A DNA stretch of 64,000 nucleotides from NCBI GenBank assembly GCA_000745135.1, contig JQNH01000001.1, positions 1,550,001 to 1,614,000 of the forward strand. The letters run 5' to 3'. The notes beneath the pieces are model-generated. The model was given only the letters and a program-made list of their open reading frames with translations, was not told the DNA's origin and searched no databases. Both the position numbers and the translations under genes were made by a program. Source of the stretch: Rhizobiales bacterium YIM 77505. GTDB taxonomy: Bacteria > Pseudomonadota > Alphaproteobacteria > Rhizobiales > Beijerinckiaceae. Every line of letters begins with the position of its first letter. Within the stretch, counting starts at the first letter, position 1. Positions 24,313 through 34,619 of this stretch are shown one piece after another.

Positions 24313-25089
24313 TCACGCAATGCGCCGAAGCCCCGGCGTCGCCAGCACGACGTTGGTGGTGGCGTCCTTCGTCAGGAAGGCGACCGCCTCCCGAAGGTTA
24401 TCAATCCGAAGGCTCCCGCTCGGACCTCGCATTTCCCGCGCGGCATCGAGAACGTGAATGACGGCGCGCATCGAGGTCTGCAGACCGAGAGTGACGAGCT
24501 CCTCATAGGCCTCCTTGCCCTCGACGTTGTACTCAACGCCGATCTTGATGAAGTCGTCCCGCATCAACGGCTTCAGGCGTGTGTGCTTCCCGATGCGGCT
24601 GCGGATCTGATCGTAGGTGTAGACGTCGGCGCCCGTGCGCTTCAGACGGCCCTCGTTCCCGATGAGGACGATTGGCAACCTGTGGATCTCGTTGAAGTTC
24701 AGGAGTTCGCGGAGCGCGTCGACGTCCAGGATTTGGTACTCATCGACGAGGAGATAGTGGCCTCTCTCGACCCAGTTAGGCAGGTTGGCATAGACCACTG
24801 CCCCAAGATCAGTGTTGTTCTTGCGATAAACGACGGCGTCGAAGGCCGCGAGGATCGCCAGATACATGCGCCGGACCGTCTTCTGATCGCGGCCGATCAT
24901 GAGGTAGACGGCCTTGGGATCAGTGTCGTTGAGGCGCCGCGCCGACGTGGACTTGCCGTTGCCCGGCCGGCCGGTGACGAGCGCTGTCGAGCGCATCGTG
25001 ATGGCGTAGTCGACGGCCCCCAGCACTTGGCGATGAATGGAGGTTTCCACGAAGCGGTCCGTGGCCGGCGCGGTCAGGACATAGCTCAT
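24313..25089 (-). CDS. MuB-like AAA+ ATPase, transposition target selector
   Basis: The 258-residue protein has a Walker A motif (TGRPGNGKSTSARRL, residues about 38-52) and a Walker B motif (HYLLVDEYQILD), then IVLIGNEGRLKRTG (sensor 1). In Mu, MuB binds target DNA with ATP, activates MuA and gives target immunity. Its start overlaps the MuA-like stop by 4 bases, the usual MuA-MuB layout. It is shorter than Mu MuB (312 residues) and lacks an obvious N-terminal HTH extension, like other TniB/MuB homologues. It looks intact. Confidence 0.9.
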   Translation of the reverse strand: MSYVLTAPATDRFVETSIHRQVLGAVDYAITMRSTALVTGRPGNGKSTSARRLNDTDPKAVYLMIGRDQKTVRRMYLAILAAFDAVVYRKNNTDLGAVVYANLPNWVERGHYLLVDEYQILDVDALRELLNFNEIHRLPIVLIGNEGRLKRTGADVYTYDQIRSRIGKHTRLKPLMRDDFIKIGVEYNVEGKEAYEELVTLGLQTSMRAVIHVLDAAREMRGPSGSLRIDNLREAVAFLTKDATTNVVLATPGLRRIA

Positions 25090-27131
25090 GGCTGAACTCC
25101 CGGATTGCGCGACCGTCTGAACTTGGCGGCCAGCTCTTCCTGCCGCCGGTTGTATTCCGCGATCTCCTGCTCTTCGCGGGCTTGCCGGGCCTCTGGGGTT
25201 TCAGTCAGAGCCGCGGCAATCTGCTTTGCCGCCGGCGTGAGCGTGATCCGATCGAAACCCTTGGCCGAGACCGGCCCAGGCGCGGGTCCGGCCGCGATCG
25301 CCAACATTTCCTCGAGACCGTTCAGCTCGGGCGTCGAAGTTGCGAGCGCCCGCGTGGCCGCCAAATGCCGCTGGCGGCGACGATGCGACTCGCGCGCTCC
25401 TTCAACATCGAGCGGGTGGCGGGCACGGTCGGGCTTCGCAAAGGCGAACACCCTCCCCTCGCGATCAAGGAGCGGGAGGAGCTGCCACTGGCCATAAGCC
25501 GGGACGAGGACGGTGACGCGGTCCTCTAGATACGAGTCGAGCTCCTCGCACCACCAGAGCTGATTGGCGTGGCGAATCCGTCCCTTGGTGATGTCGCGTG
25601 GCTCCGGCCGGGAGAAGGCGAGACACCAATCCTCCGGGCTGGGGATGACCGGCGCCCAGCCGCCGGCAATCGCCTTCTGATACGCCTCGCCGGGGGAAAG
25701 CCCACGAAGCTGCCCCTGTTGCGGCACCAAGTGATAGGTGTCGAGAAGCCCTTGCAGGACAACACTCAGCTGCTCGGGCGTGCTGGGCCAGGGCTGGGGA
25801 GCGCGACCGACGTTGTGCGTCTTCTTGCGCATCCGATCGCCACCGATCCAGCCGGGGACCTGGCAAAAGTACGATTGCTCGAGATGCCCAAACACGCCCT
25901 CGATCGGCTTCGATGCCGCCCGGTAGGGCATCGCCTTGATCACGTTGCTGCGGCGCAGCTCCCAGGGCGCGAGATCGCCGATGAGCCGGCGCCCGGTCCG
26001 GTCGACAAGCTTCAAGGCATCGTCGACGAAGGCGCTCCAGTTAAACTCCGCGCCGTTGTCGTGATAGAGCGCCCGCGGCACGCCCCAGGCCGAACAGACG
26101 CGCACGAAGCTGGCGATGACGTGCTCGTTGCGGACGCCCTCGCCCTTCTCAAGGAAGAGGAAATCCATCCATATGCGCCGCGTGGCCCAGTCGAGCCAGG
26201 CGACGGCGCGCGGCGTCGCCGTCGATCCGTCCGCACGCGTGTAGAGGATGTCCACCGGGTGGATGTCCGCCACCAGGATGTCCATCGGCGCCAGACGGCT
26301 CGCATCGCGAGAGACGTGCGGAAGATTGTCGTGAAAGGCCTTGGCATCAGTTCGCGCGATGTGCACCTTCCGGTGGAGGCGATACTCCTCGATGAGGTTC
26401 CGCGGCACGGCGCAGATCGCCTTGAGCCGCTCCGGACCGGGATCGTAGCCGTGCAGGACGGTCAGCTCGGCAAGCTTCTGGCTTGCCCGGACGGCGAGGA
26501 GCTTGGGCTTGAAGCCCTGCTTGTGCAGCCCCGCCAGGAACTGCCCGAAGACGAGGGCGATGCGCTGCTTGGTGTCGCGATCGAAGGGAACGGCCTTGTC
26601 CCATTCGCGGCAGAGGATTCGGCGCTTCCGGCGCTCGACTTTGTCGCTCCGCGCTTCCCGATGAAGCCCCGCTAACCCCAGCTTTTCGTAGGCAGCGAGC
26701 CAACGCTCGACCGTGCGCTCCGCGATCCTGACCGGCTCGCCGGTCTTGAAGTGGGGATGCTCGCGCGTCGAAATGTCGACGATCGCCGCTCGGCGCTTCC
26801 GGGAATGCTTCTTGGTGTCGACCGCCGGTTTGATGATGGTGAACCGCCATGCCCGCTCGGCATCGGCTGTTTCATCGTGCTTCAATGGCCGATCGAGCGG
26901 CGTTTGAAGGGATCGCCAACGCAGCTGGAGAGCTGGGGGGAGGCTGTCGAGGCGGACCTCATGTTTCCAGCCCGAGCGACCCCCACGCCCTCTTACCTGG
27001 CGCACGACCAGGTTTGCGCCTCGCCAGCGGACGTCGCCTTGCAGACCACGCGACAGAACGGCTCTGAGCCGCTGTGGCGAAATGCCTGCGAGCGCAGACA
27101 AATCAGCCAGTGTGACCCAGCTGTATGCCAT
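25086..27131 (-). CDS. MuA-like DDE transposase
   Basis: The 681-residue product, close to MuA (663), should bind the element ends and carry out strand transfer. Domains in order: N-terminal winged helix/HTH part (VTLADLSALAGISPQRLRAV), a second HTH (RIAERTVERWLAAYEKLGLA), the RNase H-like core with likely catalytic Asp289 (ADIHPVDI), Asp358 (YHDNGAEF) and Glu411 (SKPIEGVFGHLE), the beta-barrel part and a charged C-terminal tail (about 560-681) that in MuA contacts MuB. The D-D-E spacing of 69 and 53 residues is near that of MuA (67 and 56). It starts 2 bases after the ner-like stop. No frameshift or missing residue is seen. Confidence 0.92.
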   Translation of the reverse strand: MAYSWVTLADLSALAGISPQRLRAVLSRGLQGDVRWRGANLVVRQVRGRGGRSGWKHEVRLDSLPPALQLRWRSLQTPLDRPLKHDETADAERAWRFTIIKPAVDTKKHSRKRRAAIVDISTREHPHFKTGEPVRIAERTVERWLAAYEKLGLAGLHREARSDKVERRKRRILCREWDKAVPFDRDTKQRIALVFGQFLAGLHKQGFKPKLLAVRASQKLAELTVLHGYDPGPERLKAICAVPRNLIEEYRLHRKVHIARTDAKAFHDNLPHVSRDASRLAPMDILVADIHPVDILYTRADGSTATPRAVAWLDWATRRIWMDFLFLEKGEGVRNEHVIASFVRVCSAWGVPRALYHDNGAEFNWSAFVDDALKLVDRTGRRLIGDLAPWELRRSNVIKAMPYRAASKPIEGVFGHLEQSYFCQVPGWIGGDRMRKKTHNVGRAPQPWPSTPEQLSVVLQGLLDTYHLVPQQGQLRGLSPGEAYQKAIAGGWAPVIPSPEDWCLAFSRPEPRDITKGRIRHANQLWWCEELDSYLEDRVTVLVPAYGQWQLLPLLDREGRVFAFAKPDRARHPLDVEGARESHRRRQRHLAATRALATSTPELNGLEEMLAIAAGPAPGPVSAKGFDRITLTPAAKQIAAALTETPEARQAREEQEIAEYNRRQEELAAKFRRSRNPGVQP

Positions 27132-27133
27132 AG

Positions 27134-27364
27134 CTAGGCCGCTACCATATCTCGCGAGAGCACATCCAGGAGGATGCGCCGCCGAAGCTCTCGAGCCTTC
27201 GGCCCAAATGACTGGCCCTTCAGAGCCTTGTAAGCGAGCTGACGGTTGATGCCTTGGGACTGTAGGTACTCGTTGAGCGAGGAACCCTTAGCAACGAGCG
27301 TGGCTCGAACGAGCTGGTATTCCCGCTCGTAGAGCTCTTCGCTTTCGTGCAACAGAACGTGCAT
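27134..27364 (-). CDS. Ner-like small DNA-binding regulator
   Basis: The 76-residue product occupies the position of Mu ner, first gene of the early operon. The segment TLVAKGSSLNEYLQSQGINR followed by QLAYKALKGQ looks like a helix-turn-helix that ends with a recognition helix. In Mu, Ner turns down early transcription and the repressor gene. It is divergent from the repressor gene, with the 25-bp operator between them, and only 2 bases separate it from MuA. Confidence 0.72.
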   Translation of the reverse strand: MHVLLHESEELYEREYQLVRATLVAKGSSLNEYLQSQGINRQLAYKALKGQSFGPKARELRRRILLDVLSRDMVAA

Positions 27365-27387
27365 GTTAAGCTCCCTACTAGAATGAC

Positions 27388-27412
27388 CATAGATGACATT
27401 ATGTCATCTATG
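27388..27412. promoter_or_regulatory. 25-bp perfect dyad operator between repressor and ner genes
   Basis: CATAGATGACAT, one central T, then ATGTCATCTATG form a perfect 12-1-12 inverted repeat. On the minus strand TTGACA (27416-27411) and a weaker TCTATG (27393-27388) are 17 bases apart, so the dyad fills the early promoter of ner-MuA-MuB. Binding by the repressor or Ner would block this promoter; which protein binds is inferred. Confidence 0.82.
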
Positions 27413-27426
27413 TCAAGTGGTGCATC

Positions 27427-27894
27427 ATGTCTGATGACTCGACCGCATCGCGCGAGATCGCCGCGATGAAGCAGGCTCTGGGCGTGGAGCTAGATCGGGA
27501 CTTGGCTGAGGCGCTTGGGCTGGACCCCACCGCTGTTTCGGCATGGCGGCGCCGCGGTAAGGTTCCGGACAAGTATGTGCTGCGGGCCGCGAGCCGGCGC
27601 GATCAATTTATTGGATCTAAGATTGGCGTGTCCGCAAGCATTGTCGCACTTCGAGAGGCTTACGCCTTCGCGCTTGTGGCACTTGCTGCAAGACTCATAG
27701 ACGAACGGATAAGCTTCTCGGATAAATCTTACCAGGATGTATGGACAGGGTTTCGTCTATACGGTCTCTATGAATATCTCAAGGACCGTTTTAGAGAAGC
27801 GAACTCAGAAGATACGCTTCGCCACGCCTATGAGGAGGCGTGTGCTCAAATCAAGGAGGCCGATCTGCCGGTGTGGCTTGAGACGTTGGGGTAA
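27427..27894 (+). CDS. CI/Mu-type prophage repressor with helix-turn-helix
   Basis: The 155-residue protein has the phage CI-repressor HTH at its N-terminus: MKQALGVELDRDLAEALGLD, then PTAVSAWRRRGKVPDKYVL. The C-terminal part is helical (YQDVWTGFRLYGLYEYLKDR) and may allow oligomers. I see no Ser-Lys autocleavage site, so LexA-type self-cleavage is not supported. It is divergent from ner, as Mu c is, and reads toward the left end and the lexA promoter. Base use is lower in GC than its surroundings, a sign of recent transfer. Confidence 0.8.
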   Translation: MSDDSTASREIAAMKQALGVELDRDLAEALGLDPTAVSAWRRRGKVPDKYVLRAASRRDQFIGSKIGVSASIVALREAYAFALVALAARLIDERISFSDKSYQDVWTGFRLYGLYEYLKDRFREANSEDTLRHAYEEACAQIKEADLPVWLETLG

Positions 27895-28004
27895 CTATCG
27901 ATTGCAGAGGTTGCTCAAAGGGTTGCGCAATCGCTGATGTTTCAGTGGTGGGGTTGCGCAATGCTGCTCCTAAAGGCTAATCCCGACAGGTAGTTAGGAC
28001 TTAG

Positions 28005-28148
28005 GCAATAATTATTTGGCGGAAGTCATCAGCCAATGCCCGCCGGCTGATTGGACACCCCCTGCGTCCCCTATTTTTCAATGGCTTAGGCCCTTTTCGT
28101 CGCCAATTAATTATTGCAAGCCGTCGCCAACCAATTATTGCGTTCCCA
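28005..28148 (-). promoter_or_regulatory. left end of the Mu-like element with three transposase-type sites
   Basis: Read on the minus strand from the outer end (28148): TGGGAAC, then site 1 GCAATAATTGGTTGGC (28141-28126), then site 2 GCAATAATTAATTGGC (28117-28102), 24 bases apart. A third site in the opposite direction, GCAATAATTATTTGGCGG, lies at 28005-28022. With the right end they give the consensus GCAATAAYTRRTTGGCG. The layout of several sites at the left end fits MuA-type assembly. The 110 bases between repressor stop and site 3 hold nothing that I recognise. Confidence 0.8.
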
Positions 28149-28175
28149 CCACCAACCGAAGACGTGAAAGCTGAG

Positions 28176-28220
28176 CTTGCGGAACACACCGGGAACGGCT
28201 AGCTTGTTCCCGCTTTGTTT
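28176..28220 (+). promoter_or_regulatory. lexA promoter with SOS boxes
   Basis: CTTGCG (28176-28181) and CTAGCT (28199-28204) are 17 bases apart and match the alphaproteobacterial CTTGAC/CTATAT pattern in part. A perfect GAAC-N7-GAAC box at 28182-28196 fills the spacer, and a second, near-perfect GTTC-N7-GTTT lies at 28206-28220 over the likely start point. GAAC-N7-GAAC (GTTC-N7-GTTC) is the known LexA box of this class, so lexA should repress itself. Confidence 0.8.
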
Positions 28221-28262
28221 CGGGAATCGCTCCGCGTGCGGGGCATGATAGCGAGTCGGTCG

Positions 28263-28964
28263 ATGCTCACACGCAAGCAGCACGAGTTGCTCCGGTTCAT
28301 CCACGATCGGGTGCGTGACACCGGCGTCCCGCCCTCCTTCGACGAGATGAAGGACGCGCTCGACTTGAAGTCGAAGTCGGGCATTCATCGTCTCATCACG
28401 GCGCTTGAGGAGCGCGGCTTCATCCGTCGCCTGCCCAACCGGGCGCGCGCGCTGGAGGTGATCCGGCTCCCCGAGACGCTGGCCGGGCCGCCGCGCGGGC
28501 GCTTCCAGCCGAGCGTCGTCGAGGGCGGGCTGTCCCGGAGCAAGGCTGCCGGACCGACGCCCCCCGTGGAGACGGGCGGCAAGCCGGTGATGGTGCCGGT
28601 GATGGGGCGCATCGCCGCCGGCACCCCCATCACCGCGATCCAGAACCCGAGCCACTCCATCGCCTTGTCGCCGGACCTCCTGGGCGGCGGCGAGCATTAC
28701 GCTCTCGAGGTGCGGGGCGATTCGATGGTCGACGCCGGCATCCTCGACGGCGACATCGTGGTGGTGCGCCGGCAGGACACCGCCAACACGGGCGACATCA
28801 TCGTGGCTCTCGTCGACGACGAGGAGGCCACCCTGAAGCGCTTCCGGAGGCGCGGATCGTCCATCGCCCTCGAAGCCGCCAACCCGAACTACGAGACGAG
28901 GGTCTTAGGTCCCGACCGGGTCAAGATCCAAGGCAAGCTCGTGAGCTTGGTTCGCCGCTACTGA
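28263..28964 (+). CDS. lexA: LexA, SOS-response repressor and self-cleaving protease
   Basis: The 233-residue product starts with the family sequence [17 protein letters not shown] at the ATG at 28263; the frame is open upstream but the SOS promoter lies there. Domains: winged HTH DNA-binding part ([20 protein letters not shown]), a linker longer than that of E. coli, as usual in this class, then the cleavage site GRIAAGTP and the S24 protease core with the Ser in GDSMVDAGI and the Lys near EATLKRFRR. After DNA damage RecA triggers self-cleavage. It is convergent with comEC; the stops overlap by 7 bases. The Mu-like element lies directly upstream, where moeA is commonly found in related genomes. 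Confidence 0.97.
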   Translation: MLTRKQHELLRFIHDRVRDTGVPPSFDEMKDALDLKSKSGIHRLITALEERGFIRRLPNRARALEVIRLPETLAGPPRGRFQPSVVEGGLSRSKAAGPTPPVETGGKPVMVPVMGRIAAGTPITAIQNPSHSIALSPDLLGGGEHYALEVRGDSMVDAGILDGDIVVVRRQDTANTGDIIVALVDDEEATLKRFRRRGSSIALEAANPNYETRVLGPDRVKIQGKLVSLVRRY

Positions 28965-31207
28965 AAGCCCTCGGGGGCCTCGTCGGGCGGCGCGGTGGAG
29001 CGCGGTTCGGCGGGCGCAGGAGGCGCTTGCGGTCGTGGCCTGGCTTGAGGCTGCCAGGCGGCCGCATGGCGGGGCGAGCGTGCCGTGGTGACGGCCGGAA
29101 GCGCGCCGTCCACAAAGCGCAGAGCGGTCGCGCCCGCGGCGGCGAGGTGGGCCGAGTCGATAATCGTCGGGCTTTGGCAGAACGCCGGCGCGGGCAGCGG
29201 CGTCACGATCACGGCGGCGCGCGCGCAATCCTCCGGAAAGGCGCGGCGGTCGCGCACGAGGGCGATGAAGCGCCCGTCCCGCGCCAAGGCGGTGCAGCCC
29301 AAGGAATCGCACCGGGCGGATCGTCGCAAGGTCTCGTCGTCGGGCCGGCGCGGATCGCCATCGGCCTTGAGCCATTGCTCGACCGTGAAGGTGGACGGGC
29401 GACCAAGGATGACGAGGCTGCCCGACCCGTCGCGGACCGCGGCGCCTTGGCCTGTCCGGTCCACGAAGACGTCATATCGGACCGGAGACGACGCAAGCCA
29501 CAGGCCGAGGAGCGCGGGAGCGAGCGCGAGCCACCGCAGGGGCGACACGAACAGGGTCGCCACCAGGAGCCCCGCCGTCATCAGGGCGAGGGCGCCGCTC
29601 CCGAAGGCCGGGACCGGCACCGTCGATCCCTTGAGCGAGCTGACCCATGCCGAGACGACGAGGACCTTCCCGACCGCATAGCCCATCACCTGCCACGCCC
29701 ATCCGTCGAGGCCGAAGGGCAAGGCGAGCATGCCAAGGACGCCGAACGGCATGACCACGAGGGAGACGAGCGGCAGGGCGAGCGCATTCCCGATGAGGCC
29801 CAGCGTGTTCAGCGTATGGAAGTGGTAGGCCCCGAAAGGCGCGGTGGCGATCGAAGCGACGAGGGTGGTGGCGAAAAGGCCGATCATCGCCCGCCGGAGA
29901 AAGAAGCGGACCCTGGCCCATGGCCCGAGCTCCTCGTCCACGGGCCGGCGCCGGCGCTCCCATTCCGCCGCGGCGATGAGGGCGGCGACAGCCGCAAACG
30001 ACATCTGGAAGCTCGGACCCAAGAGCGTCTCGGGCTCGCGCAGCAGCACGACCAGGGCGGCGATGGCGAGATTGCGCAGGCTCAGGGCCGGCCGGTCGAC
30101 GAGGATCGCTCCGAACATGACGAGGACCATGACGAGCGAACGCTCGGTCGCCACTTCCGCGCCCGAAAACACGCAATAGGAGAAGGCGCCCGCCATCGCG
30201 ACCAGCGCGGCGATCTTCTTGATGGGCCAGCACAGGGCGGCGAACGGGCTCAAGGCAAGCAGCGCCCTCGCCAGGGCGAAGAACGTGCCCGCGGCAAGCA
30301 CCATGTGGAGCCCGGAGATCGACACGATATGGTAGATCCCTGCCCCGCGCAGGATGTCGTTCGTGGGCTCGTCGATGAGGCCGCGTTTGCCGGTCACCAG
30401 GGCCGCGGCGACGGCTCCGGCGGAGCCGCCGATTCCCTCCGCGATGCGCCGCGTGAGGGCGTTGCGCGCCGCGTCGATCGCAGCCGCGGCGGCGAGGTCG
30501 AGCGGGGGCGGCGCCGGCGGCGGGCGGACCTCCACGCTCCCGAGCAGAGTGCCGACCGCTCCGATGCCGCGGAAATAGGCGTCCCGGCCGAAGTCGTAGC
30601 CGCCCGGCCAGGCCGCCTCGGGAAGCGGCAAGAGGCGCGCGCGGCTTGCGATGAAATCGCCGGGCTTGAGGCCGCGCGAACGCCCGGCCACCACCCGCAC
30701 CCGACGCGGCCGGCGCTCCTCCGTCAGATCGGCGAAACTCGCCAGGCGGATGACGAGCCGCCCGCCCTCCCCGCGCTCCTCGACCGCTTCGATGAAGCCG
30801 GTGAGAGGCCCGACGGCGGCTCGAGCGAGCACCGGCGCGCTGATCGAGCGCTCCCGCAGGACGCTCGCCGCAAAGCCCGAGAAGGCCGCGCACAAGCCAA
30901 CGGCCACGCCGAACGCGAAGGGCTTGGACCGGGCGAGCCCCGCGGCGCCCGCGGCCAGCACCGCGCCCAGCACCGGTGCCCACAGGGCCGGCCGGCCGTC
31001 GGCCATAAAGGAGAGAAGGACGCCGAGGCCAAAGCTCACCGCCAGAAGAGGGAAGAGGCGTCGCTGCTCCGCCTCCTCGGCGAGCCAGCGGGCGAGGGAC
31101 GAACGCCAGCCGAGGGGCCACCCCGGCTGCCGCCAAGCGCGTGGGGCCGCGAGGGCCGCCGCCCGCGCGACGGCTGTCACCCCTGAGCGGCTGGAAGGAT
31201 GCGGCAT
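28958..31207 (-). CDS. comEC: ComEC/Rec2-family membrane protein
   Basis: A 749-residue integral membrane protein. It has several N-terminal hydrophobic segments, the DUF4131-type soluble part and the competence domain with the family signatures [20 protein letters not shown] and [20 protein letters not shown], followed by many membrane helices and a shortened metallo-beta-lactamase-like tail. Homologues move single-stranded DNA across the inner membrane during transformation; in most Alphaproteobacteria competence is unproven. The last domain seems reduced, without a clear HxHxDH motif, as is usual in this group. The ATG at 31207 gives the expected start; gltX diverges from it with 103 bases between. 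Confidence 0.9.
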   Translation of the reverse strand: MPHPSSRSGVTAVARAAALAAPRAWRQPGWPLGWRSSLARWLAEEAEQRRLFPLLAVSFGLGVLLSFMADGRPALWAPVLGAVLAAGAAGLARSKPFAFGVAVGLCAAFSGFAASVLRERSISAPVLARAAVGPLTGFIEAVEERGEGGRLVIRLASFADLTEERRPRRVRVVAGRSRGLKPGDFIASRARLLPLPEAAWPGGYDFGRDAYFRGIGAVGTLLGSVEVRPPPAPPPLDLAAAAAIDAARNALTRRIAEGIGGSAGAVAAALVTGKRGLIDEPTNDILRGAGIYHIVSISGLHMVLAAGTFFALARALLALSPFAALCWPIKKIAALVAMAGAFSYCVFSGAEVATERSLVMVLVMFGAILVDRPALSLRNLAIAALVVLLREPETLLGPSFQMSFAAVAALIAAAEWERRRRPVDEELGPWARVRFFLRRAMIGLFATTLVASIATAPFGAYHFHTLNTLGLIGNALALPLVSLVVMPFGVLGMLALPFGLDGWAWQVMGYAVGKVLVVSAWVSSLKGSTVPVPAFGSGALALMTAGLLVATLFVSPLRWLALAPALLGLWLASSPVRYDVFVDRTGQGAAVRDGSGSLVILGRPSTFTVEQWLKADGDPRRPDDETLRRSARCDSLGCTALARDGRFIALVRDRRAFPEDCARAAVIVTPLPAPAFCQSPTIIDSAHLAAAGATALRFVDGALPAVTTARSPRHAAAWQPQARPRPQAPPAPAEPRSTAPPDEAPEGFQ

Positions 31208-31310
31208 TGCTCGACTTGCGCGGGAGGAGCGCCTAAATGCTACACGATCGCCGCCAGGGGCCAATGGCCCCGCTTGGGCCCCCTCTCCTTCCGAGCCGAC
31301 CGATCGCGCA

Positions 31311-32744
31311 ATGAACGAAACCGTCGTCACCCGCTTTGCCCCCTCCCCGACCGGTTTTCTCCACATCGGGGGGGCGCGGACGGCGCTGTTCAACTGGCTC
31401 TTCGCCCGCCGGCACGGCGGCAAGATGCTGCTGCGCATCGAGGACACCGACCGCGAGCGCTCGACGGACGCTGCCATCGCGGCGATCCTCGACGGCCTGG
31501 AGTGGCTCGGGATCACCTGGGACGGCGACGTGACCTATCAGTTCGCCCGCGCGCAGCGACACCGGGAAGTGGCCGAAAGCCTCTTGGCCGCCGGCAAGGC
31601 CTACTACTGCTACGCAACCCCCCAGGAATTGGAGGAGATGCGGGAGGCCGCCCGGCGCGAAGGCCGGCCGATGCGCTACGACGGGCGCTGGCGCGATCGC
31701 GACCCCTCCGAGGCGCCTGCGGGCGTGAAGCCGGTCATCCGGCTCAAGGCTCCCACCGACGGGGAGACCGTGGTCGAGGACCGCGTCCAGGGCCGGGTCG
31801 TGTGGCAGAACAAGGATCTCGACGATCTCGTCCTGCTGCGCTCGGACGGCACGCCCACCTACATGCTCGCCGTGGTGGTGGACGACCATGACATGGGCGT
31901 CACCCATGTCATCCGCGGGGACGACCACCTCACCAACGCGGCCCGCCAGACGCAGATCTATCAGGCGCTGGGCTGGACGGTGCCGGTCATGGCGCACATC
32001 CCCCTGATCCACGGCCCGGACGGGGCCAAGCTCTCGAAGCGGCACGGCGCCCTCGGCGTCGACGCTTACCGGTCGATGGGGTATCTCCCCGAAGCGCTGC
32101 GCAACTACCTCGTGCGCCTCGGCTGGAGCCACGGCGACCAGGAGATCTTCTCCACCGAGGAGATGATCTCCGCCTTTTCGCTCGAGCAGGTCGGCCGCTC
32201 GCCGGCGCGCTTCGATTTCGCCAAGCTCGAGAACCTGAACGGCCACTATATGCGCCAGGCGAGCGACGAGCGTCTCGTCGCGGCGCTTGAAGCCATCCTC
32301 CCGGAACACGGGCCGCCCCGCGGCCTCGGCGCGACCTTCTCGCCTGACCTGAAGGACAAATTGCTGCGCGCGATGCCCGGTCTCAAGGAGCGCGCGAAGA
32401 CGCTGGTCGAGCTCCTCGACAACGCCCGATACCTCTACGCAGCTCGGCCGCTGGCGCTCGAAGACAAGGCGGCTCAGATCCTCGCCGATGGGGGGCGCGC
32501 TCGGCTGGCCGGCGTGCTCCCCCACCTTGCCGCGCTCCCGGAATGGACGGCCGAGAGCACGGAAGCGGCCGTGCGGCGCTTCGCCGAGGAGGCGGGGCTG
32601 AAACTCGGACAGATCGCCCAGCCCTTGCGGGCTGCCCTCACGGGCCGCTCGACCTCCCCTGGGCTCTTCGACGTCATGGCTGTGCTCGGCCGGGACGAGA
32701 GCCTGGCGCGGCTCAAGGACCAGGTCGCACGCGCGGCGGCCTGA
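31311..32744 (+). CDS. gltX: glutamyl-tRNA synthetase
   Basis: The 477-residue class I synthetase charges tRNA-Glu, and in Alphaproteobacteria often tRNA-Gln as well, for later amidation. HIGH-type motif [20 protein letters not shown] at residues 7-26, the KMSKS-type motif [10 protein letters not shown], and [17 protein letters not shown]. The helical C-terminal anticodon-binding part is present and the length is normal. The ATG at 31311 fits the family start. The following 350 bases up to gltA contain only a likely promoter. Confidence 0.96.
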   Translation: MNETVVTRFAPSPTGFLHIGGARTALFNWLFARRHGGKMLLRIEDTDRERSTDAAIAAILDGLEWLGITWDGDVTYQFARAQRHREVAESLLAAGKAYYCYATPQELEEMREAARREGRPMRYDGRWRDRDPSEAPAGVKPVIRLKAPTDGETVVEDRVQGRVVWQNKDLDDLVLLRSDGTPTYMLAVVVDDHDMGVTHVIRGDDHLTNAARQTQIYQALGWTVPVMAHIPLIHGPDGAKLSKRHGALGVDAYRSMGYLPEALRNYLVRLGWSHGDQEIFSTEEMISAFSLEQVGRSPARFDFAKLENLNGHYMRQASDERLVAALEAILPEHGPPRGLGATFSPDLKDKLLRAMPGLKERAKTLVELLDNARYLYAARPLALEDKAAQILADGGRARLAGVLPHLAALPEWTAESTEAAVRRFAEEAGLKLGQIAQPLRAALTGRSTSPGLFDVMAVLGRDESLARLKDQVARAAA

Positions 32745-32957
32745 TCGGGCTTCATCCGCGGTTGCAGCCCGGATGCTGTCGGCTTGACGCACAGGCGGGG
32801 CGTCCTCCTGCGGTGCCATCCACATTGTGCTGCTTCGCAGCTCTATTTGTTGCGCCACCTCTGCGGAAGCGCTGCGCGCCAAGTCCGGCGTGACGGCTGG
32901 TGTGCGTGCCCACCTCACAAGGAGGACGGGCGCCGGCCCGAGCGGACAAGGCCGAAG

Positions 32958-32986
32958 CTTGAACGCGGCGACCCGATACGCTACCG
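32958..32986 (+). promoter_or_regulatory. possible gltA promoter
   Basis: CTTGAA at 32958-32963 and CTACCG at 32981-32986 are exactly 17 bases apart, near the class pattern CTTGAC-N17-CTATAT; the -10 match is only three bases of six. This would give a leader of about 100 bases before gltA. In the rest of the gap 32745-33094 I see no gene or strong hairpin. Confidence 0.4.
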
Positions 32987-33094
32987 AGGCGCCAAGTTTC
33001 CGGCGGGCGAAGCTCGGGGGACGGCGCGGCCTCGCGACCTCACGGCGAGCGCCGGTCGGCACGGCTTCGCGCATCTCACGAAAGGCGAGAACTC

Positions 33095-34387
<1,293 letters not shown>

Positions 34388-34452
34388 GCAGGCTCTGGCG
34401 CAAGCTTGCCGCGACCGAACGGCGCTGCTTCGCAGCGGAGGGTGTGGAGGAG

Positions 34453-34619
34453 GTTCGCGCCTGACCCACGACGGGAGGTTTGCGCCTCAACCTCTCCCCT
34501 TTCCCGGAAGCCTGGAACGAAGCGCAGCGGAGTGGAAGGCTGTCCGGGATCCAGCGCAATAATGAAGCCGCGTAGCGGCTCCTTATGAGTGGCGCTGCTC
34601 CTACGGAGCCGCCGGGCTC
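34453..34619 (+). repeat. mosaic intergenic repeat, copy A, after gltA
   Basis: Block 1 (about 34457-34491) contains GCGCCTGACCCACGACGGGA and GGTT; block 2 (about 34499-34550) contains TTTCCCGGAAGCCTGGAACG and AGTGGAAGGCTGTCCGGGA. The tail AAGCCGCGTAGCGGCTCCTT at 34565-34584 is a hairpin, and another (GCTCCTACGGAGC) follows. The same blocks occur near 53400-53490 and 58390-58446. It fills the space between two convergent genes and may end both transcripts. Confidence 0.75.

Larger units (their letters stand above)
12942..28148 (-). mobile_element. reduced Mu-like transposable prophage (15.2 kb)
   Basis: Reading from its left end (28148) leftward, the element has repressor (opposite strand), ner, MuA, MuB, a small gene, two gemA-like genes, mor, tape measure, small genes, a decoration-like gene, a protease and one last unknown gene. 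Both ends start TG, then five bases, then GCAATAA, with related 16-22-bp sites just inside. It lacks genes that I could recognise for lysis, terminase, portal, major head, sheath, tube and tail fibres, and is less than half the size of Mu (about 37 kb). An ISAs1-type insertion and an 815-bp region without clear genes mark decay. Transposition genes and ends look whole, so it may still move. Confidence 0.9.

Noticed and set aside
27901-28148. tRNA or tmRNA gene as an integration target next to the prophage
   Set aside because: No tRNA-like fold is seen; the element carries MuA/MuB and uses transposition, not site-specific integration.
28149-28202. Short open frame (PPTEDVKAELAEHTGNG then stop) right after the left prophage end, as the cut end of a host gene such as moeA
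   Set aside because: The segment is too short to recognise and does not resemble a MoeA end that I know; recorded only as a possible remnant.
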